DNA from: Stratiolaelaps scimitus
Taxonomy: Eukaryota > Arthropoda > Arachnida > Mesostigmata > Laelapidae
Direction: 5' to 3'
Assembly (NCBI GenBank): GCA_019614645.1
Contig: JABWDB010000002.1
Location: 23,983,501 to 24,047,500 of the forward strand
Length of the DNA stretch: 64,000 nucleotides
A program made the translations under genes and the position numbers. The notes under the pieces were generated by a model that did not search any database, had not been told where the DNA came from, and saw nothing but the letters and a program-made list of their open reading frames with translations. This document shows, piece after piece, positions 35,000 through 47,798 of this stretch; position 1 is the stretch's first letter, and every line of letters begins with the position of its first letter.

Positions 35000-35110
35000 A
35001 TCTTCAATGGGGCCTCCGTTCGGTTGGTATGTCTCACACTAAGAATCGATAGAGAATATACCCGGTCGGGATTGAACAAGACACTAGGTACATAGGACAC
35101 ATTCTATCAG
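35000..35110 (-). repeat. Possible decayed tRNA-headed SINE
   Basis: The minus strand has a box-B-like TTGTTCAATCCCG (35067-35079) preceded at about 40 bases by TTAGTGGGCGGCC, which weakly resembles box A. No clear tail homology to the other SINEs is visible, so this is a weak call. Confidence 0.28.
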
Positions 35111-35501
35111 GCCGCCCACTAATACAGGGACTCACTATTATATTCCGTTTTTACTTAGTTATTTTGTTTCGAGTACAAAAACAAACCAACTGTGTATGTG
35201 TATAACCGGTGGTGGTCGAAGACGCTTTTAATGCGGTAGTGTCGGACGTGAAGGCGCCACCTGTAAAATCGTCGTTATTTTGACGTGTTTTTCTGTGTTC
35301 CTTTATGTATTAATGCATATATATGTGCGTGTTGTATTATGATTATGCCATGTCGGCTGCAATTGCGTCTGCTATATGACCGAGACACCGTCCTCCATCC
35401 CCACTTACATATCAGGCCCTCACGTTCAGGCAGACGGTGCAGCTCTCTCATGTCGTAACCATTCACTGGCTGGCTGACACACATGCGCAGCTCTGTATAT
35501 A

Positions 35502-35510
<9 letters not shown>

Positions 35511-35555
<45 letters not shown>
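35511..35555. repeat. (TA)n(TG)n compound microsatellite
   Basis: TA run 35511-35540 followed directly by TG units to 35555, immediately downstream (minus sense) of the frame 35565-36077. Confidence 0.95.
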
Positions 35556-35564
35556 TATATATAG

Positions 35565-36077
35565 TCACAGCAGGATCATTTTGGCAACAGCAACGACAAC
35601 AGCAGCTGTAACGGGAGCGACTCTGGCAAAAAGCAGCCGCAGGTCATCAGGGCTCATTTCCTCGTCTCTGCTCGACGTCCCGGCCTGCGTTTGCTCTTGC
35701 TCTGTCTGTGGCTCCGATCCGCGTTCATCTCCACAAACGTGATAGAACGAGATCTTGATCTTCTCCGTGCAGCCCCGCACCGCACACATGATATGCAACG
35801 CAGATGCCGTCACAAGATACATTTGTGTGACTGCCTGTGGAGTGGACGGAGGCGCTTCCCATATGAATATGCTCGTGGCCAATGCTGTCTTTGTGGCCAG
35901 TGCGACCATAACACGACGCCCTTGTTTGCAGCCGGCCACAACATAAAGCACAAGAGGAATGATAGAGAGAGGCAGGCCATCGCCAAGAAACAACGCTCGC
36001 GTTATGTCGAGTGACATGTGTAAACATATTATAATACAATATGGAAATAGTAGATTAGTGGTAGACGGCTCGTCCAT
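35565..36077 (-). CDS. Hypothetical multi-pass membrane protein, 170 aa
   Basis: An ATG-started frame of 170 codons ending in TGA at 35565. Hydrophobic segments lie at about residues 35-49, 55-73, 83-100 and 152-170; the last would be a C-terminal anchor (VAPVTAAVVVAVAKMILL). Between the third and fourth is a polar, acidic linker at 117-145 (TEQEQTQAGTSSRDEE), a layout rarely produced by chance. The first 50 residues overlap a pyrimidine-rich stretch ending AACAAG (minus sense, plus 35921), so the real coding exon may begin near 35920. No family is recognised. Frames on both strands are open in this GC-rich island, which lowers confidence. Confidence 0.38.
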   Translation of the reverse strand: MDEPSTTNLLFPYCIIICLHMSLDITRALFLGDGLPLSIIPLVLYVVAGCKQGRRVMVALATKTALATSIFIWEAPPSTPQAVTQMYLVTASALHIMCAVRGCTEKIKISFYHVCGDERGSEPQTEQEQTQAGTSSRDEEMSPDDLRLLFARVAPVTAAVVVAVAKMILL

Positions 36078-36131
36078 ACATTCATATTCGTTGCCACCAG
36101 ATGCATATATTATACATCATTGTGTTTACAG

Positions 36132-36355
36132 CTTCGATATTAATCTCACCCGGCTGGCGTGTCAAACGTAAGGACGGAACGAAAATCGTTGCAGGACCTA
36201 TACGCAATCATACCGAATTACTTTGGCAAAGTCACGCCCCCCTCTCTTACAGCAAATGTTATCATAGTTCCTTTCTAACTTATTCCCAGAGTCACAATCG
36301 AACCACGGTATTCGTTGTCGCAGTACCTGGCTATTGGATAAACCTGCGTGAATGA
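36132..36355 (+). CDS. Candidate terminal exon, 74 codons
   Basis: The acceptor CATTGTGTTTACAG ends at 36131. Two bases complete a codon, then 73 codons run to TGA at 36353 (SILISPGWRVKRKDGTK..., NRTTVFVVAVPGYW). An internal donor (AAAC|GTAAGG, 36168) would instead make a 36-nt microexon. No domain is recognised. Confidence 0.2.
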
Positions 36356-39325
36356 TCACGTCTTAGAGTCTAATTTGCCCTAAGGCCAATCCTCGCCTGC
36401 TGAGCAAGCTAAATGTCAGGTTTCATTTAGTTTTGTTGACGAGCAGCCGCTGAAACAATTGTTGAACTTCGTTGTTTACGAATGTCGCCGAATACACTAT
36501 GAGCGTGCGTTGTCAAACGCCATCAGTAGGCAAAAACAAGGGGGAACGTGAAGGAAACCTGTGTAGTGTAGTAAGTAGCTTCTGCTTTTTTGCTGTTTTT
36601 CTTTCTTCCTTGTCGGTGCCGGTGCGTAATTCGTCTCGGGTATTTTTTTATTTGTCCTCGCTCGCTCGCGCTGCTGTTCTATGCTCAAGCTGACAGACTT
36701 GAGTCAAATTTATTGCAGATTCTTAGCTAAACGCGATTTCCTATGGATTGTCTAAGTGTGAAAAAGCGTTTGACATTATTGGAGGATACATTTAAACATT
36801 GCTATTACTCATATTATTATTATTATTATTCTTACTGGTATTTGTGGCTTTTCACATAATCTTCCATGGTATATTGTGTTATGTTTATCATTCATTTCCA
36901 CAAATAACGAGAGGTAAATATCATAGAATAGCATAACGAACCTGACCCCACTGCGATATGTGATGTTATATCTACCTCATATTTAAGTCGATAGACTTCT
37001 TCTCGTTCTTCTGATATTCTCCTTCATTACTAACCAATGGACGACAATTAGTTGTAAAGAACTTACGATGCAGTTATCACAGTCCATCATGAACTTACCG
37101 CGAGCCGGATTTTCACACCAGATAATTTCCAACGTAACTATAACTTGGTGTTTTACTATGATTTTGGAGCGTTCAACGCACTTAATAATCTATAAAATTT
37201 TGTATTATTAGTATTACACATTCGATTCCGTCTTGTTTGTCCCGATTATAATCATTATCGTGACCACCTATATATTTAGACTTATGCAGATTCCAAAATG
37301 ATCACTGGTAATGCCGACGATTAATGCAGCCGGCATTATCAGTCGTTGACTCCATCGGTTCTCCGCATCTTCTCCGTTGTTCTGGAGCTCTGAACCAGCT
37401 GGCGCTTTCAGTGGACGACCACAAACAACAATGCCTGTTCCGCCTCACCGAGCGGCCATCCATTCCCCTATGGCAATATCCTGCTGACCATTTCAATTGG
37501 CCGAGAATGGAGCTCGCATCCTGGGCTAGTTCTGTCGCCAGTCAGCTAGTGTGTCTGCCCTCCTCGGCCAGTGGTCGTTCCCTCGCAGCAGCCCGCTCTA
37601 GTGGGGGGGCATTTCCTTCCGGGCCGAGAGGCAGAGGGCGACCGTGTGAAACGCGCCCTAGTCATGGTAGTCGGTGCAGCAGCAACAAGATCACCAGCAA
37701 CGCCACATCCACCAGTGGTAGGACGATGCTGGCGAGGCGACAATCAACTAGCATTTTCCATCCTCGTTTGCGATACCCTATCTCATTCGTCCATTCTAGC
37801 TGGAAGCGTTCCGGGCAAGACAAAGCAAACTGGAGGCGAACTTTCGCGGAGCTCACTGCAAGCCACTACTGTGGCTGTACTCACACGACGATGGGTTTTC
37901 GGGAACCATAGTTTCCGCTGAATATAACCAACTGCCCGAGTCCACGATGCTTGCCGGTGAGGGTCACCCGGTTGCGGAGACCATTGTCTCTGCCGTAGTG
38001 ACAATGCATAATACACCTTGAGAACTGTCGTTCTCTCGGAGACAGCGCTCGAAAATAGAGAGAAAGAGTGCCAGATAGCATAGGTAGCAATGATACTGCG
38101 TAATTATCATGACCTTAAGATGGCATTTGCTCGGCCGATTGTCCAAACATAGTCTGACAGAGGTCAATATAAAGAGGAATGAAAAACTAAAGCATTCACT
38201 TTCCCTAGAAAATGTGACTTGATTCGGATCTGGAAAATCCTAATCAGCGATGCGATGAGTTTGCACTTCGTTCGCAGATGGACAAACGCTATTCGTTCAA
38301 AAGGTGGTTACATTTTATTTTTCGATAGATTTCCCATGCAATCTGAGTCATTTCAGTTAAACGTGTTTATGTTATAATATTAATATGGAGCATGTAAATT
38401 ACGCCTTCTTTTAAACGATTTCAATTGCTTGATCTTTGTAAGATAAATGCCTATTCGTTGTCTATGGTTAGGGCATGCTTAACAGAAAAGTAGCCCAGTA
38501 CAATCTCCAAGCAAATGGAACTCTATGACCCCATGTTTCACGCCTCGATCACCCCACACGTAGCTGTGTGAATTCCTCTAGAAATTCTAATCAGCTTTCG
38601 TATGATTCTGATGATCTCCAATGCTCTGTTCCCTCTCACGTTGTCTGCAGCGACCAGATTAATGACATGCGAACTATATTTTCCTGTGTGCGTTTCACTT
38701 TGGAATTAGATTGAAAGCACTTATTTTTCTGTCCTGTCCCATCTAATGTGGCTTCACCCTACTTTGAAATTACTCGAACGCGAAATAATCCGCCATTTAT
38801 GCGTTAAGAAACTTTCACACAGGTTGGCCCTGTTATAAGTAGCCTCATCTCTGCTCACATGACCTATGGGATTAGTGTCGTAACTCCAGGAAACGGGCGA
38901 GTTGCCGCTATGCAAGATAGGTGTGAAAATGAACCGTTTGGATCCGTCGGTGGCGCTTCGGGCCACCAAACGTGACAGGAATTTCGCGGGCCACCTTAGG
39001 GCTGTGTTGCGCTTGGGCCTACCATATCACAAACACGCTACCTGAGAACGCCTTGTTGGAAATCACTGGAACTGAATTGACAACATCGTCTCTTCATTCA
39101 CTTTGATTTGCAAATGCTCCAGTCTCATAGCTGATATTAGTGTATGTGGACGTTCCCTTTGTTAGGGTACTGGACCGCACATATATATATATATATATAT
39201 ATGGGCCTAACAATAACGAGTATAGTGGTAGAGCGGTACATGGCATTATGAACATCAACAACCTATTATATCATTATTGTTAACATTGAATGCTCCCACC
39301 CTCGAACTGCTGCCTGAGTGTCCAG
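36356..39325. other. AT-rich region with one GC-rich island, no assigned gene
   Basis: The island at about 37320-37990 contains a 195-codon ATG frame at 37324-37911 (+). It is Ser/Arg-rich with no domain or splice support, and several other frames on both strands are open. (ATT)n lies at 36812-36830 and (AT)n at 39181-39202. Confidence 0.45.
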
Positions 39326-39388
39326 ACATGATCTCATGAAGTAGATACAATGAATGATGTGAACATGATCTCATGAAGTAGATACAAT
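39326..39388. repeat. Tandem duplication, 26-bp identical copies, period 37
   Basis: 39326-39351 and 39363-39388 are identical over 26 bases (ACATGATCTCATGAAGTAGA...), separated by 11 bases. Confidence 0.9.
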
Positions 39389-39460
39389 ATCGAAATATAT
39401 ATTTCCATGGCACACATGTATAGTTGAATCGACATCGTAATCTTACGCTGCATTTCTAAC

Positions 39461-39501
39461 ATGAATCACTTAAAATATTTACTTATGAATCACTTAAAAT
39501 A
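39461..39501. repeat. Tandem duplication, 17-bp copies, period 24
   Basis: ATGAATCACTTAAAATA occurs at 39461-39477 and 39485-39501. Confidence 0.9.
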
Positions 39502-39796
39502 ATAAACTAGTCATCGAACTACTAGTAATTGGGATTAACATATTTTCCAGTTCTAAGGTATGGATAAAGATTATCCATCTTTGTTGTAACAATGCCACGT
39601 ACAGAATCTATAAGATTAAGTTCTTTACGCTGTAACACGACATTAACAGATGTGTTGTTACGCATAATATATAAAATGACCTCACCATTCAGGAGGATGC
39701 CAACATTGAGCTGCGGGAGCTATAACGAAGCATCTATCACAACGTGAACCACACGAAATGTACAAAACATTTCTGTCCAGTCAGAAGGAGCACCGT

Positions 39797-40006
39797 TCAT
39801 TCATGGTCCGCCTGAATGCGAGAGCGAGAGAGGGAGGCAATTGTTCTGCAAATGAATTCGTTTCCGCCTATGTCATCTCTATCTAGAACAGCCTTGCCAT
39901 GGACGGCCAAAGCTTGCAACACATGGTCGCACGCCATTCCGTATCTGCCAAATCCTTGACACCCGACCGTCGTTACCGAAATTCCAACCTCAATCGCTGA
40001 GCACAA
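39797..40006 (-). CDS. Hypothetical open frame, unknown protein
   Basis: A minus-strand frame of 69 codons ending TGA at 39797, with G-rich first codon positions. The product reads like a folded domain (GCQGFGRYGMACDHVLQA, then GKAVLDRDDIGGNEFIC). An acceptor-like GGCTTTGTGCTCAG lies at its 5' side near 39998. The plus strand is also open without a stop over 39856-40206 (117 codons), so strand is uncertain. No family is recognised. Confidence 0.22.
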   Translation of the reverse strand: MCSAIEVGISVTTVGCQGFGRYGMACDHVLQALAVHGKAVLDRDDIGGNEFICRTIASLSRSRIQADHE

Positions 40007-40209
40007 AGCCTAACTGCCCGCTGTTGGCTGCAGAACGCCCTTATTTTTGGCGTCTCCTATCTGCCTTGAGCGTCGACTGCGAGTCTCCGAGGCTCAACAT
40101 CGGATTCTCTTTTTATTTCCTACAAAAACAAACGCCGGGTCGCTCTTGTCTAGTCGACGAATGGAGAATTACTACTCTCCGAAAGCGAAAAAGAAACGAT
40201 GCAAGTTGA

Positions 40210-42733
40210 CTTTAGCCAGGCCACCAGCGCAGCGGTCGGCCTGACTCTCGTCGTCTTCCGAACTGACTGCCGCTCCTGCTGGGCACACTGCGGCACGTTC
40301 GTTGGCGTTTCTACACTACGTACACTCCGCCAATAAGAACTGAACGCGTGCCCAGTCACACGTGGCTTTCATTCGCTGACAGCCCGGCTTGGCCGCTTTG
40401 TGGCCTCGTGGCCTCGTTGGCGGTGTAGATTGAGTCCGGAATGAGCACTCCGTAAAACGCGCGTATCGCCACACCAGCCCCACCTCCCAACCATTGCCTT
40501 TATGGCTTCCCTCATAAAGCGCGATGGAAACTATGTGTAAAAAATACGCATGCTGTACGCGCAATGCGGTGTCGGGATGCGGAGCCGACCATCTCAGAGC
40601 GGGCGGATGTGAAACTTATCTCTCTCCCAACTTCGCCCGGCGTCGTACGCGAACGAGGCTATGCATATTACACGTCGTAGCGCATCTACCGCAGAAGCAG
40701 GCTCTTGTTAGCAGTATGCTGCTGTGGGGATGGCCTGCATTTCCAGAGAGCTCTTTAGAAGCTTTATGGTTACCGGGTAGCGTGCCGGTTCGAAATAACC
40801 CGGGATACTAAAAATCAGAGGCAGTTTAGCCTACCTGTGTCAACGAGCTCGACCAAACGGGGATATTGTTTCACTCATAACTACGGAGGGGACAGCTGAA
40901 GTTCACACTGAACTATCGCGTCAGCAGAAAATATCGTACGCTACAAGGTGGCGGACGGACAGTTGAGCACGCTTTACATGCTAATAAATTGAAATATATA
41001 CTATCATATGAGCGGTAGCATTAGGAGAAGGTGGCGAATATGACTTCAGGAAGTCATACATGTGAAAGTTAAATACAGCCGTGGTAAGCTATTGCATTTA
41101 GTGAGAGGCAGCCACGATATGACGCCCCTGGTATTTTATCTAAGAGTTATACGTGTTATAGATGTTATACATGTAACGATAGAGGCTATGGTCTGCTCTT
41201 GGCAATTTGAATCGGCCCACCATACTATACATATATTTTGTGCTGACATCACTGTCCTTCGGGACAAATACAAATCGAAACCTGACCTGTAAGATTGCAG
41301 ACAATAGATTTTACAGTTGTACACGTTTTACCGCAAAAAGCACTGACTTGCAGAATAAAGAAATCCACCTGTTGACTGACAAACTTCCTGTGAACCTGTT
41401 ACTAACCGACAGCTTGCTCCTGTGGTCTGCGACGCTTTAGAGAATGAAGAATTAGCAAACGAACAATACCAAAGGCTTGGGTGGGTTCACTATTGAGTGA
41501 CTGATATTTCCCAACGTATTCATTCTTAATACATTTCATATATTTCATTACAGATTGTATGCGTGTGAGAATAAAATGTCCCTTTGCGTAAGGTATAATA
41601 CAAATGCTGCAAAAATGCGTCCGGATTTAAAAGTGTTCGTATAACCGTAACATCGTACCAACTAACGCTGCGATTATAGAATAATTCATAGCATTGATAA
41701 TAATAGTAATAATTATACCAGACCCACATCGATACCTGGGCCTAAACGAAAGGCCTAGCCGTTGGGGATTTATGCTCGGTCTTTTGTTTCCAGAAGAAGA
41801 AAATTCGCTGCGAATAGGCCCAGTAAAATCGAGGCGTATCTCTAGGCAGCTTCTGGCTCGACTGCGCACTCATTCACGCGTCAGCACCAGACGTCGGCTG
41901 TGGTGACTTTTATTTAATCTATACAGTGTGACGTGTGTTCTCCGAACGTGTCTCGTAATCTGGCTGAAATCTGGCGCCCAGGCGCACGCTTCAACTCATG
42001 TGTATATCTCTATGTGTCAAATTGAATGTTCCAACAGACCGAGCGTACGTACGAACTGCGTTCGCGACAGTATTATCAGTTAGTGCCTGTTCAATATCCG
42101 ACGGAGAAGAGCAGGCTAACAAACCCCTGTTCGAAGCCTCGCTCGAGATTCCATCAACGCTTTCTAATTTTTCCCAACTTCCAATTGAGTTTCTGCAGCT
42201 CAGTTCAGTGCGTTAATTCAACGAATACGCTCTGAGCCGGAACTTACAGCCGTTACTTCCCACCATTGCCCGGCTGCCGCCCGCTACCGATAGGGTGGCT
42301 GGTGTCTTTCTACGGTTCAGCGGCCTGGGTTGCTTGATCATTCATCGTCTCAAAATGGGTGCCTTCCACCACCGGGGGAAGGTGTTCTTGGGGCGGCCGT
42401 CCGCCCGCCACCCAAAATGAAGACCCACAGCTCAGCACCACACAGCTAGCCGAGTAACGAAGTGAGTCAAGTAGTCGGAATATGAATGAACTCGCGAAAC
42501 TCGACGACTCGATTTGTTCTCGATTTTCCACTGAATGTCCGTAAATGTAATTCAACTTATTCGCACTGGGGCAAAAATGAACCGAGGGCACACATTTGCA
42601 AGGGGGTGTTCGAGAATTTCCTTTATGCGGGACCCTCGCTTCAAAGTGCCCCATACCATTACGAAGGATTGTTTGTTTACCAAGTTCTATCTCATTTTGG
42701 TTCTATTCCATTCTATGCTAGCTAATTTTTCAG
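40210..42733. other. No assigned gene
   Basis: A GC-rich patch to about 40850 and a second at 42240-42480 are open on both strands. A good acceptor (AATTGAGTTTCTGCAG, 42174) is followed by a 31-codon frame to TAG. CCGGTTCGAAATAACCCGGG near 40787-40806 looks like a box B inside a short hairpin but lacks a box A. Confidence 0.45.
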
Positions 42734-42798
42734 GAGTTTCGATGATTCTTTCACCAGAGTGGACCCCTTCTGATAATGACGTTGCAAACTATTGCGTG
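42734..42798 (+). CDS. Candidate internal exon, 21 codons
   Basis: A strong acceptor with a branchpoint-like GCTAAT (TGCTAGCTAATTTTTCAG, 42733) precedes it. Two bases finish a codon, then 21 codons (VSMILSPEWTPSDNDVANYC) reach the donor GTG|GTACAT at 42799 in phase 0. Without splicing the frame runs on to a stop at 42819. The other two frames are closed. End phase matches 47799-47994. Confidence 0.25.
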
Positions 42799-43485
42799 GT
42801 ACATAAAGTGCATATTTAGATGGCGAACATCTACAGATATTTATTGGCAAACAAATTGAGTTTGGTTGTGATGTGGATTTATTTTCATCATAGTTACTGA
42901 TGAACGACTGAAACCATGTGTCGTATCGAGCTAATAATGTTAGCAATTTGTCTTGGTTGTGTCCTTCCAATTGATGACAATTGCAACTCGACTTAAGACG
43001 GGATGATCATTCAAGCGTTAAGAAGAAGGATCCAGTGAGGAGGATTCAATCGATTCATTCTTGCTGATTTCTATAAAGATTGACAGAACTCTAATACTTA
43101 AAATATACGTATCCCACCGGCAGATGCGCCGTGACTCTACCAGCAAAGGCACGTTCTTCCATTTGTTTATGAACTTCTCGACTTACGAGGTAAATCTAAC
43201 AAACAGATTTAATAATCACGCTGTAAATTGCATAGGGTCATATTATAATATGGTGTTGACTTGTGTCACAGAACAAGCCGTGACTTGAAATCACACGGTA
43301 TGCTTTATACACACATACGTACCCTTTTTGATCCAATTTACCATAACTGACCCATCTGCTTGAAAGAATCGAGCTAGGCGATTAATGACTAACGGTCGAC
43401 TTTAATGTTGCTTGGAAGTATTTCCTGTGAAAGGCCATAGTGATATAAAAGGCCTTTTAGAAGTTTTCAGGGAACATTTTGACAG

Positions 43486-43839
43486 ATGTTGATACCTGCC
43501 TCCAATTTGATGAGAATTCACCCTGCGCCTAAAGACACTTTAGAAAGGAAAGCGTTTCACCGCATGGGTCGACCGTTAACTCACACGATGGAACCTCAGC
43601 AGCAGATCAACCCTGTAGAGTTGAAGCCCCACGAAGTGAGAGGTGTCATCTCGACTCAGGAAGCAGAGACCGTTACGCCGACTCAACTCGCCCAGGAAAC
43701 AGCCGCCATTCAACGAGTTCCGGACGCCACGGCACGACACACTCTCAGGCCTCCTAATGAGCGCCATGCCGCTGAAATGACCGAGGAAAACGTAGCAGAA
43801 CGGAGGTCATCCACTCTACATCCTCAGATGAAGTCGTAA
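43486..43839 (+). CDS. Hypothetical 117-aa hydrophilic protein frame
   Basis: A 117-codon frame beginning just after an acceptor-like TTTTGACAG (43485) and ending at TAA. The product is hydrophilic, rich in Glu, Gln, Thr, Pro and Ala (HEVRGVISTQEAETVTPTQL, then NERHAAEMTEENVAERR), without cysteine or membrane segments; it could be a disordered region. No domain is recognised. Not in an obvious GC island. Confidence 0.25.
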   Translation: MLIPASNLMRIHPAPKDTLERKAFHRMGRPLTHTMEPQQQINPVELKPHEVRGVISTQEAETVTPTQLAQETAAIQRVPDATARHTLRPPNERHAAEMTEENVAERRSSTLHPQMKS

Positions 43840-46800
43840 TAGGAGACAGCAAAGACCGTCGAGTGAAATTGCGATGCTCTGCATTCGCTTGATTAGCTAA
43901 CGCCTTCCGCGCGATTGACTTAAGGGCAAAACTATCTGGATCAAAGAGGAACACAGGAAGTGACAACAGAAGACCGCACGCTTACACGGCGTGGTGAGTC
44001 CGCATTACAGAAATGACGAGTCAGAGGTTAGTGAGTTGAACTCTGACTTGCGCTCGGGAGGAAGTTCGTCCTTACGGATAACTGACTACCGTTGACAAGA
44101 TGGCCCCTGCAAAACATAAATAGCAATGACCACTCTGCCGCATATTTTTTTCTGCAAGTGTTCTCTGCCAGTCCGTACTAATTGTACGAATTGTACACAT
44201 TTAGAGGTACGTATAGATATCATAACAATCGGCAACGCCTGTTGTAAGTTCTATATCGCCAGCATTCCCATTGTATCACGAATTCAAACCATCTATCAAA
44301 TTCAATCTTCATTCCAAGTAAAATATGAGCATCGTTTCAAAGATACGCGGAACGCATTAAAGCTCGATGGTGAGGTTGTTTTTGACAAACTTCGCTACTT
44401 AATTTATGTCGGTTGAATTATGGTGTAAAAAAGGAGCCGTAACGGAAATATGCTACCAGGTCTGTATGAGTGCGTATGGTGGAGGAGTTTGCCTCTGACA
44501 ATACAACATGGGTTCATTAGTGCTACGGGATTTTAAGCCCATTGCGACGTCCGTTTCGAGTTATTCATAGTGTAATAACAAGAATAATAATAGAGCCTAC
44601 AAATACACCTAACGTGACTTGAAACCAAGAATTTCTATCCCGTAAACTTCCCGGGAGTCTGTGGCTTTAAATGAACATCTGTAACAGCGGTGTGACCCGT
44701 TTTTACGGAAGGCTATACATTTAGAACAGAAAACTAACCAGTCAGGCGAACATCCATTAAACTGAGCATTGTTTATACTTTATTGAAGGAATTCGAGTCT
44801 TTAGCAAAGATACTATAATGAGGCAAAGCTTACCTTCGTGTAGAGGCGTCAGTGGTACTCAGGAGCCCATCCAAGTTATTTTAGTATGTCCAGGCAATGA
44901 CCTATCACGTATCCTCTGGAGAGATCCGCGTCTTCAGTTATAACCTTGTTTTAGTCGTCCGACAGGGTCACGTCCAGGGCAGCTTTACCACAGCGAACAA
45001 CGGCGGGCAATATTGTGGAATTGTGGGCTAATGTCTCACAACCACAGTCACCAGCTGAAGGTTGATACAGAAAAGAGCAGTCCTCAAAATTCTACTGCAA
45101 AAACGAGTATATAGCGAAAAGCTAATTCGTCTTTATTGCACGATGTCTCTAGTAGAAAACAAATGCATTTGCTAAAAACACTGGATCACTATACCTTGGG
45201 AAAGCCGTCGCTCTAAACATGAAAAAAAGTTTCCCTCTGGAGGCGTTCATTGAACATTGTTAAAGGCAGTATTACACTATCTGCGGGTGCGATAATACTA
45301 TCATATAATAATATCATATCAGTTGTAAATAGAAATAATAATTACCTTATTAACCAATTGCCTTTAATCCCTGTAGATCGGTAGAATCGATAGATCGACG
45401 GATGCCCGGTAGAGTCGGTAGATCGACGTGCACAACAGAATTTCTACTGTATACAGGATCATTCCAAGGCCCTGGCGACGTCAACGGTGCATGTATCGGG
45501 GACAGCTAAGACGTTTAACGCAGCAGAAATACAATGGTCCATCGAGCATGCGTATATTTATTCTAAAAGCTCACAGTTTCTCATTGTGATTGTTGCTGTG
45601 AGATTGCAACAATTTTCAACGTATTTAAAACTTGAGCTCTTTTGATATCAGCCAATGAAGCAAATGTAGGTTGCACTTTGAAACAATTCTTCAGATCTAT
45701 TGAGTAGGTCTTTAGGGCTCGCCGAGGGCAGAGGGGTAGTTCGAAGTCCGCCCACTTTACTAGTAATTATAGTCATTATTAAGTACTCCGATCATTTCTC
45801 ATATAAACGAAGATCTGCATAGAGATAGATATTGTGAAGCCCTTTGTATGACTTACTGCATACAATTGAAAGTTAGCAGCATTATCGACTATTTCTAGAA
45901 GCCGTCCAAATCAATTAGCTTCTATGACCTACATAAATCTTTCCAATAAGCTCGATTATTCATTTGTAGCAGCACAATTAGTTGGTGTATTCCTAACAAT
46001 ATGCTCACTTTTTTTTTACCTCTTTCATGGTAAGCGGTAAGCCAACGAACTATTTGTTCATGTTTCGATAACCACTAACGTGGAATAGTCACTTCCTTCG
46101 TGTGGAAGAGCCATCCCAAGTGACCTTGGAAATAGGAAAATAACACTTGTCTAATAAATGAATTCTGGAGAAGGCAGCTCGTGTTTATGTTCTCGGTAGA
46201 TTTTTGTTATCGACTGAATCTCATTTATATCCCTCCCAATGTCGACTCGGTTTGATGCAATTTACATAATAAGCACAATATAATATTTTAATATAGAATC
46301 GGTATCTCTTCTGGCTATTCTTTAACCTTGCGGGGCCCCACACATGTGTCGCAGTTTGGCTTTGTCCTTGAAGATGATGACTGCCATATTCCTCAGATCT
46401 GACCTCTCCTTAACACTCTAGCTCTATAATAAAGAGGGTGGCAATTTGCTTTGAGCACCTCTCTCTCTCTCCTTAGCTAGTCACCATTTTCGAAGAGCGA
46501 AACTGTGCCCCTCCACTTCTACATCGTGGGTGAGCCTTGGTTCGCCCAGGCCTCAGCGATGGGGCCTCTTCCGCTTCGGCCTTACCAAAAAGAATCCTGG
46601 AATTGGGACCTGATCACTTGTAGTGTCTTGCTCCTCCTCCAACTACGCGGAATTGAGCCATCCGTTTACCTTGCCTTAAGTTCTTTCTTTTTGTACAACC
46701 GAAATAGTAACTCAATGAAGAAAATTCTAAAAAAAAAAATTCTAAAAATTCAAAACAAAATTCTAACTTGGTAGAGCCTGATCTTCTCCCATAGGAAAAT

Positions 46801-47798
46801 ATGTGGACAACATGGACTTGTCAAAAGTGCTATTTATGCATACGTCGATAATGTGTACTATCAAACGAACTGTGTGTTAACGCTTGAGCCGTAGTTTTCA
46901 ACTAACAGTTATAATTCAGGAAGTTTAAGTTTAAGTTCTTTAAGTTTTAATTCAAGTTCTTTGCTTAACCTTCAGTATTTTCTAGAGTTTGTTAACTGTG
47001 CATGCAACTTTTATCTTGTTAGATACTTTGATCCCAGGTAAAATGCGAGGAAAGCTGCAAGACCTTGTTTCGTAGAGCTGCTAATGTTGCAAGCCTTTTC
47101 TCAAGGTTAGCGCCAAACACGATCAAGCATCGTGTCGACCCACCGTTACCATACCCATCATCTCAAAGATGAAGAAGTAAAAGGAACACCTCTAGAAGCG
47201 ACAAAATACAACAGTAGAGGCCCGGCCTTGTCAGTCCATGTTAAATATATGGAACCGATACTGTCGAGCCCGAAGTGCAGAGAAGGTCGACACATATGTA
47301 CATTTGTACATACGTACGTTCATGGGAAGAGTTTATGAGATAGCCGCACCACATTTTCCTTGCTGCAAACTACATTATGCTTTTTCACATACGCCACACT
47401 CGCTTTGTAGCTGGTGATTGCCAAGTTACCACACTTGAATTCGGGCCGCGTCGTTTTCTCGCTTCTTGGCAAGGCGACAGGCCTTAAGGTCGTTTGGGCA
47501 ATCAGGTCTCTGTCTCAGACCAAGCCATGCCGCATGTCCAACCACTGCACCTAATCTTGCAGAGTGCCCAGGACCATGTGCGTTTAAATAATTACACATA
47601 TCAAGGTTTCAACAATGGAGGCCATTTAAGAGACATCCACAAAGGAACGATGTTCTCATCTGTCTGATGAGACTCGAGCGAGTACGATTGGAACTGAAAT
47701 AGCACGTACGTCGAAATATTTGTAAATCCATATAAAATCAGGCCTTTAAAAGCTGAGTCTTTTGAGATACTTTTATTATCCCTCCCTGACCTGTTCAG
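43840..47798. other. No gene recognised
   Basis: Mostly AT-rich. A plus-strand frame at 44126-44416 with an internal donor-like GAG|GTACGT, one at 46505-46774 and one at 47132-47338 are unassigned. A small tandem repeat lies at 45380-45428. A strong acceptor stands at the right end. Confidence 0.5.
45380..45428. repeat. Imperfect tandem repeat, 21-bp copies, period 28
   Basis: GGTAGAATCGATAGATCGACG (45380-45400) and a copy differing at two positions (45408-45428). Confidence 0.85.

Noticed and set aside
37324..37911. 195-codon ATG frame on the plus strand
   Set aside because: Several competing frames on both strands in a GC-rich island, no domain and no splice or poly(A) support. Mentioned only in the regional note.
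40787..40806. tRNA-like box B within a CCGGG...CCCGG hairpin
   Set aside because: No box A at a suitable distance and no family copies seen.
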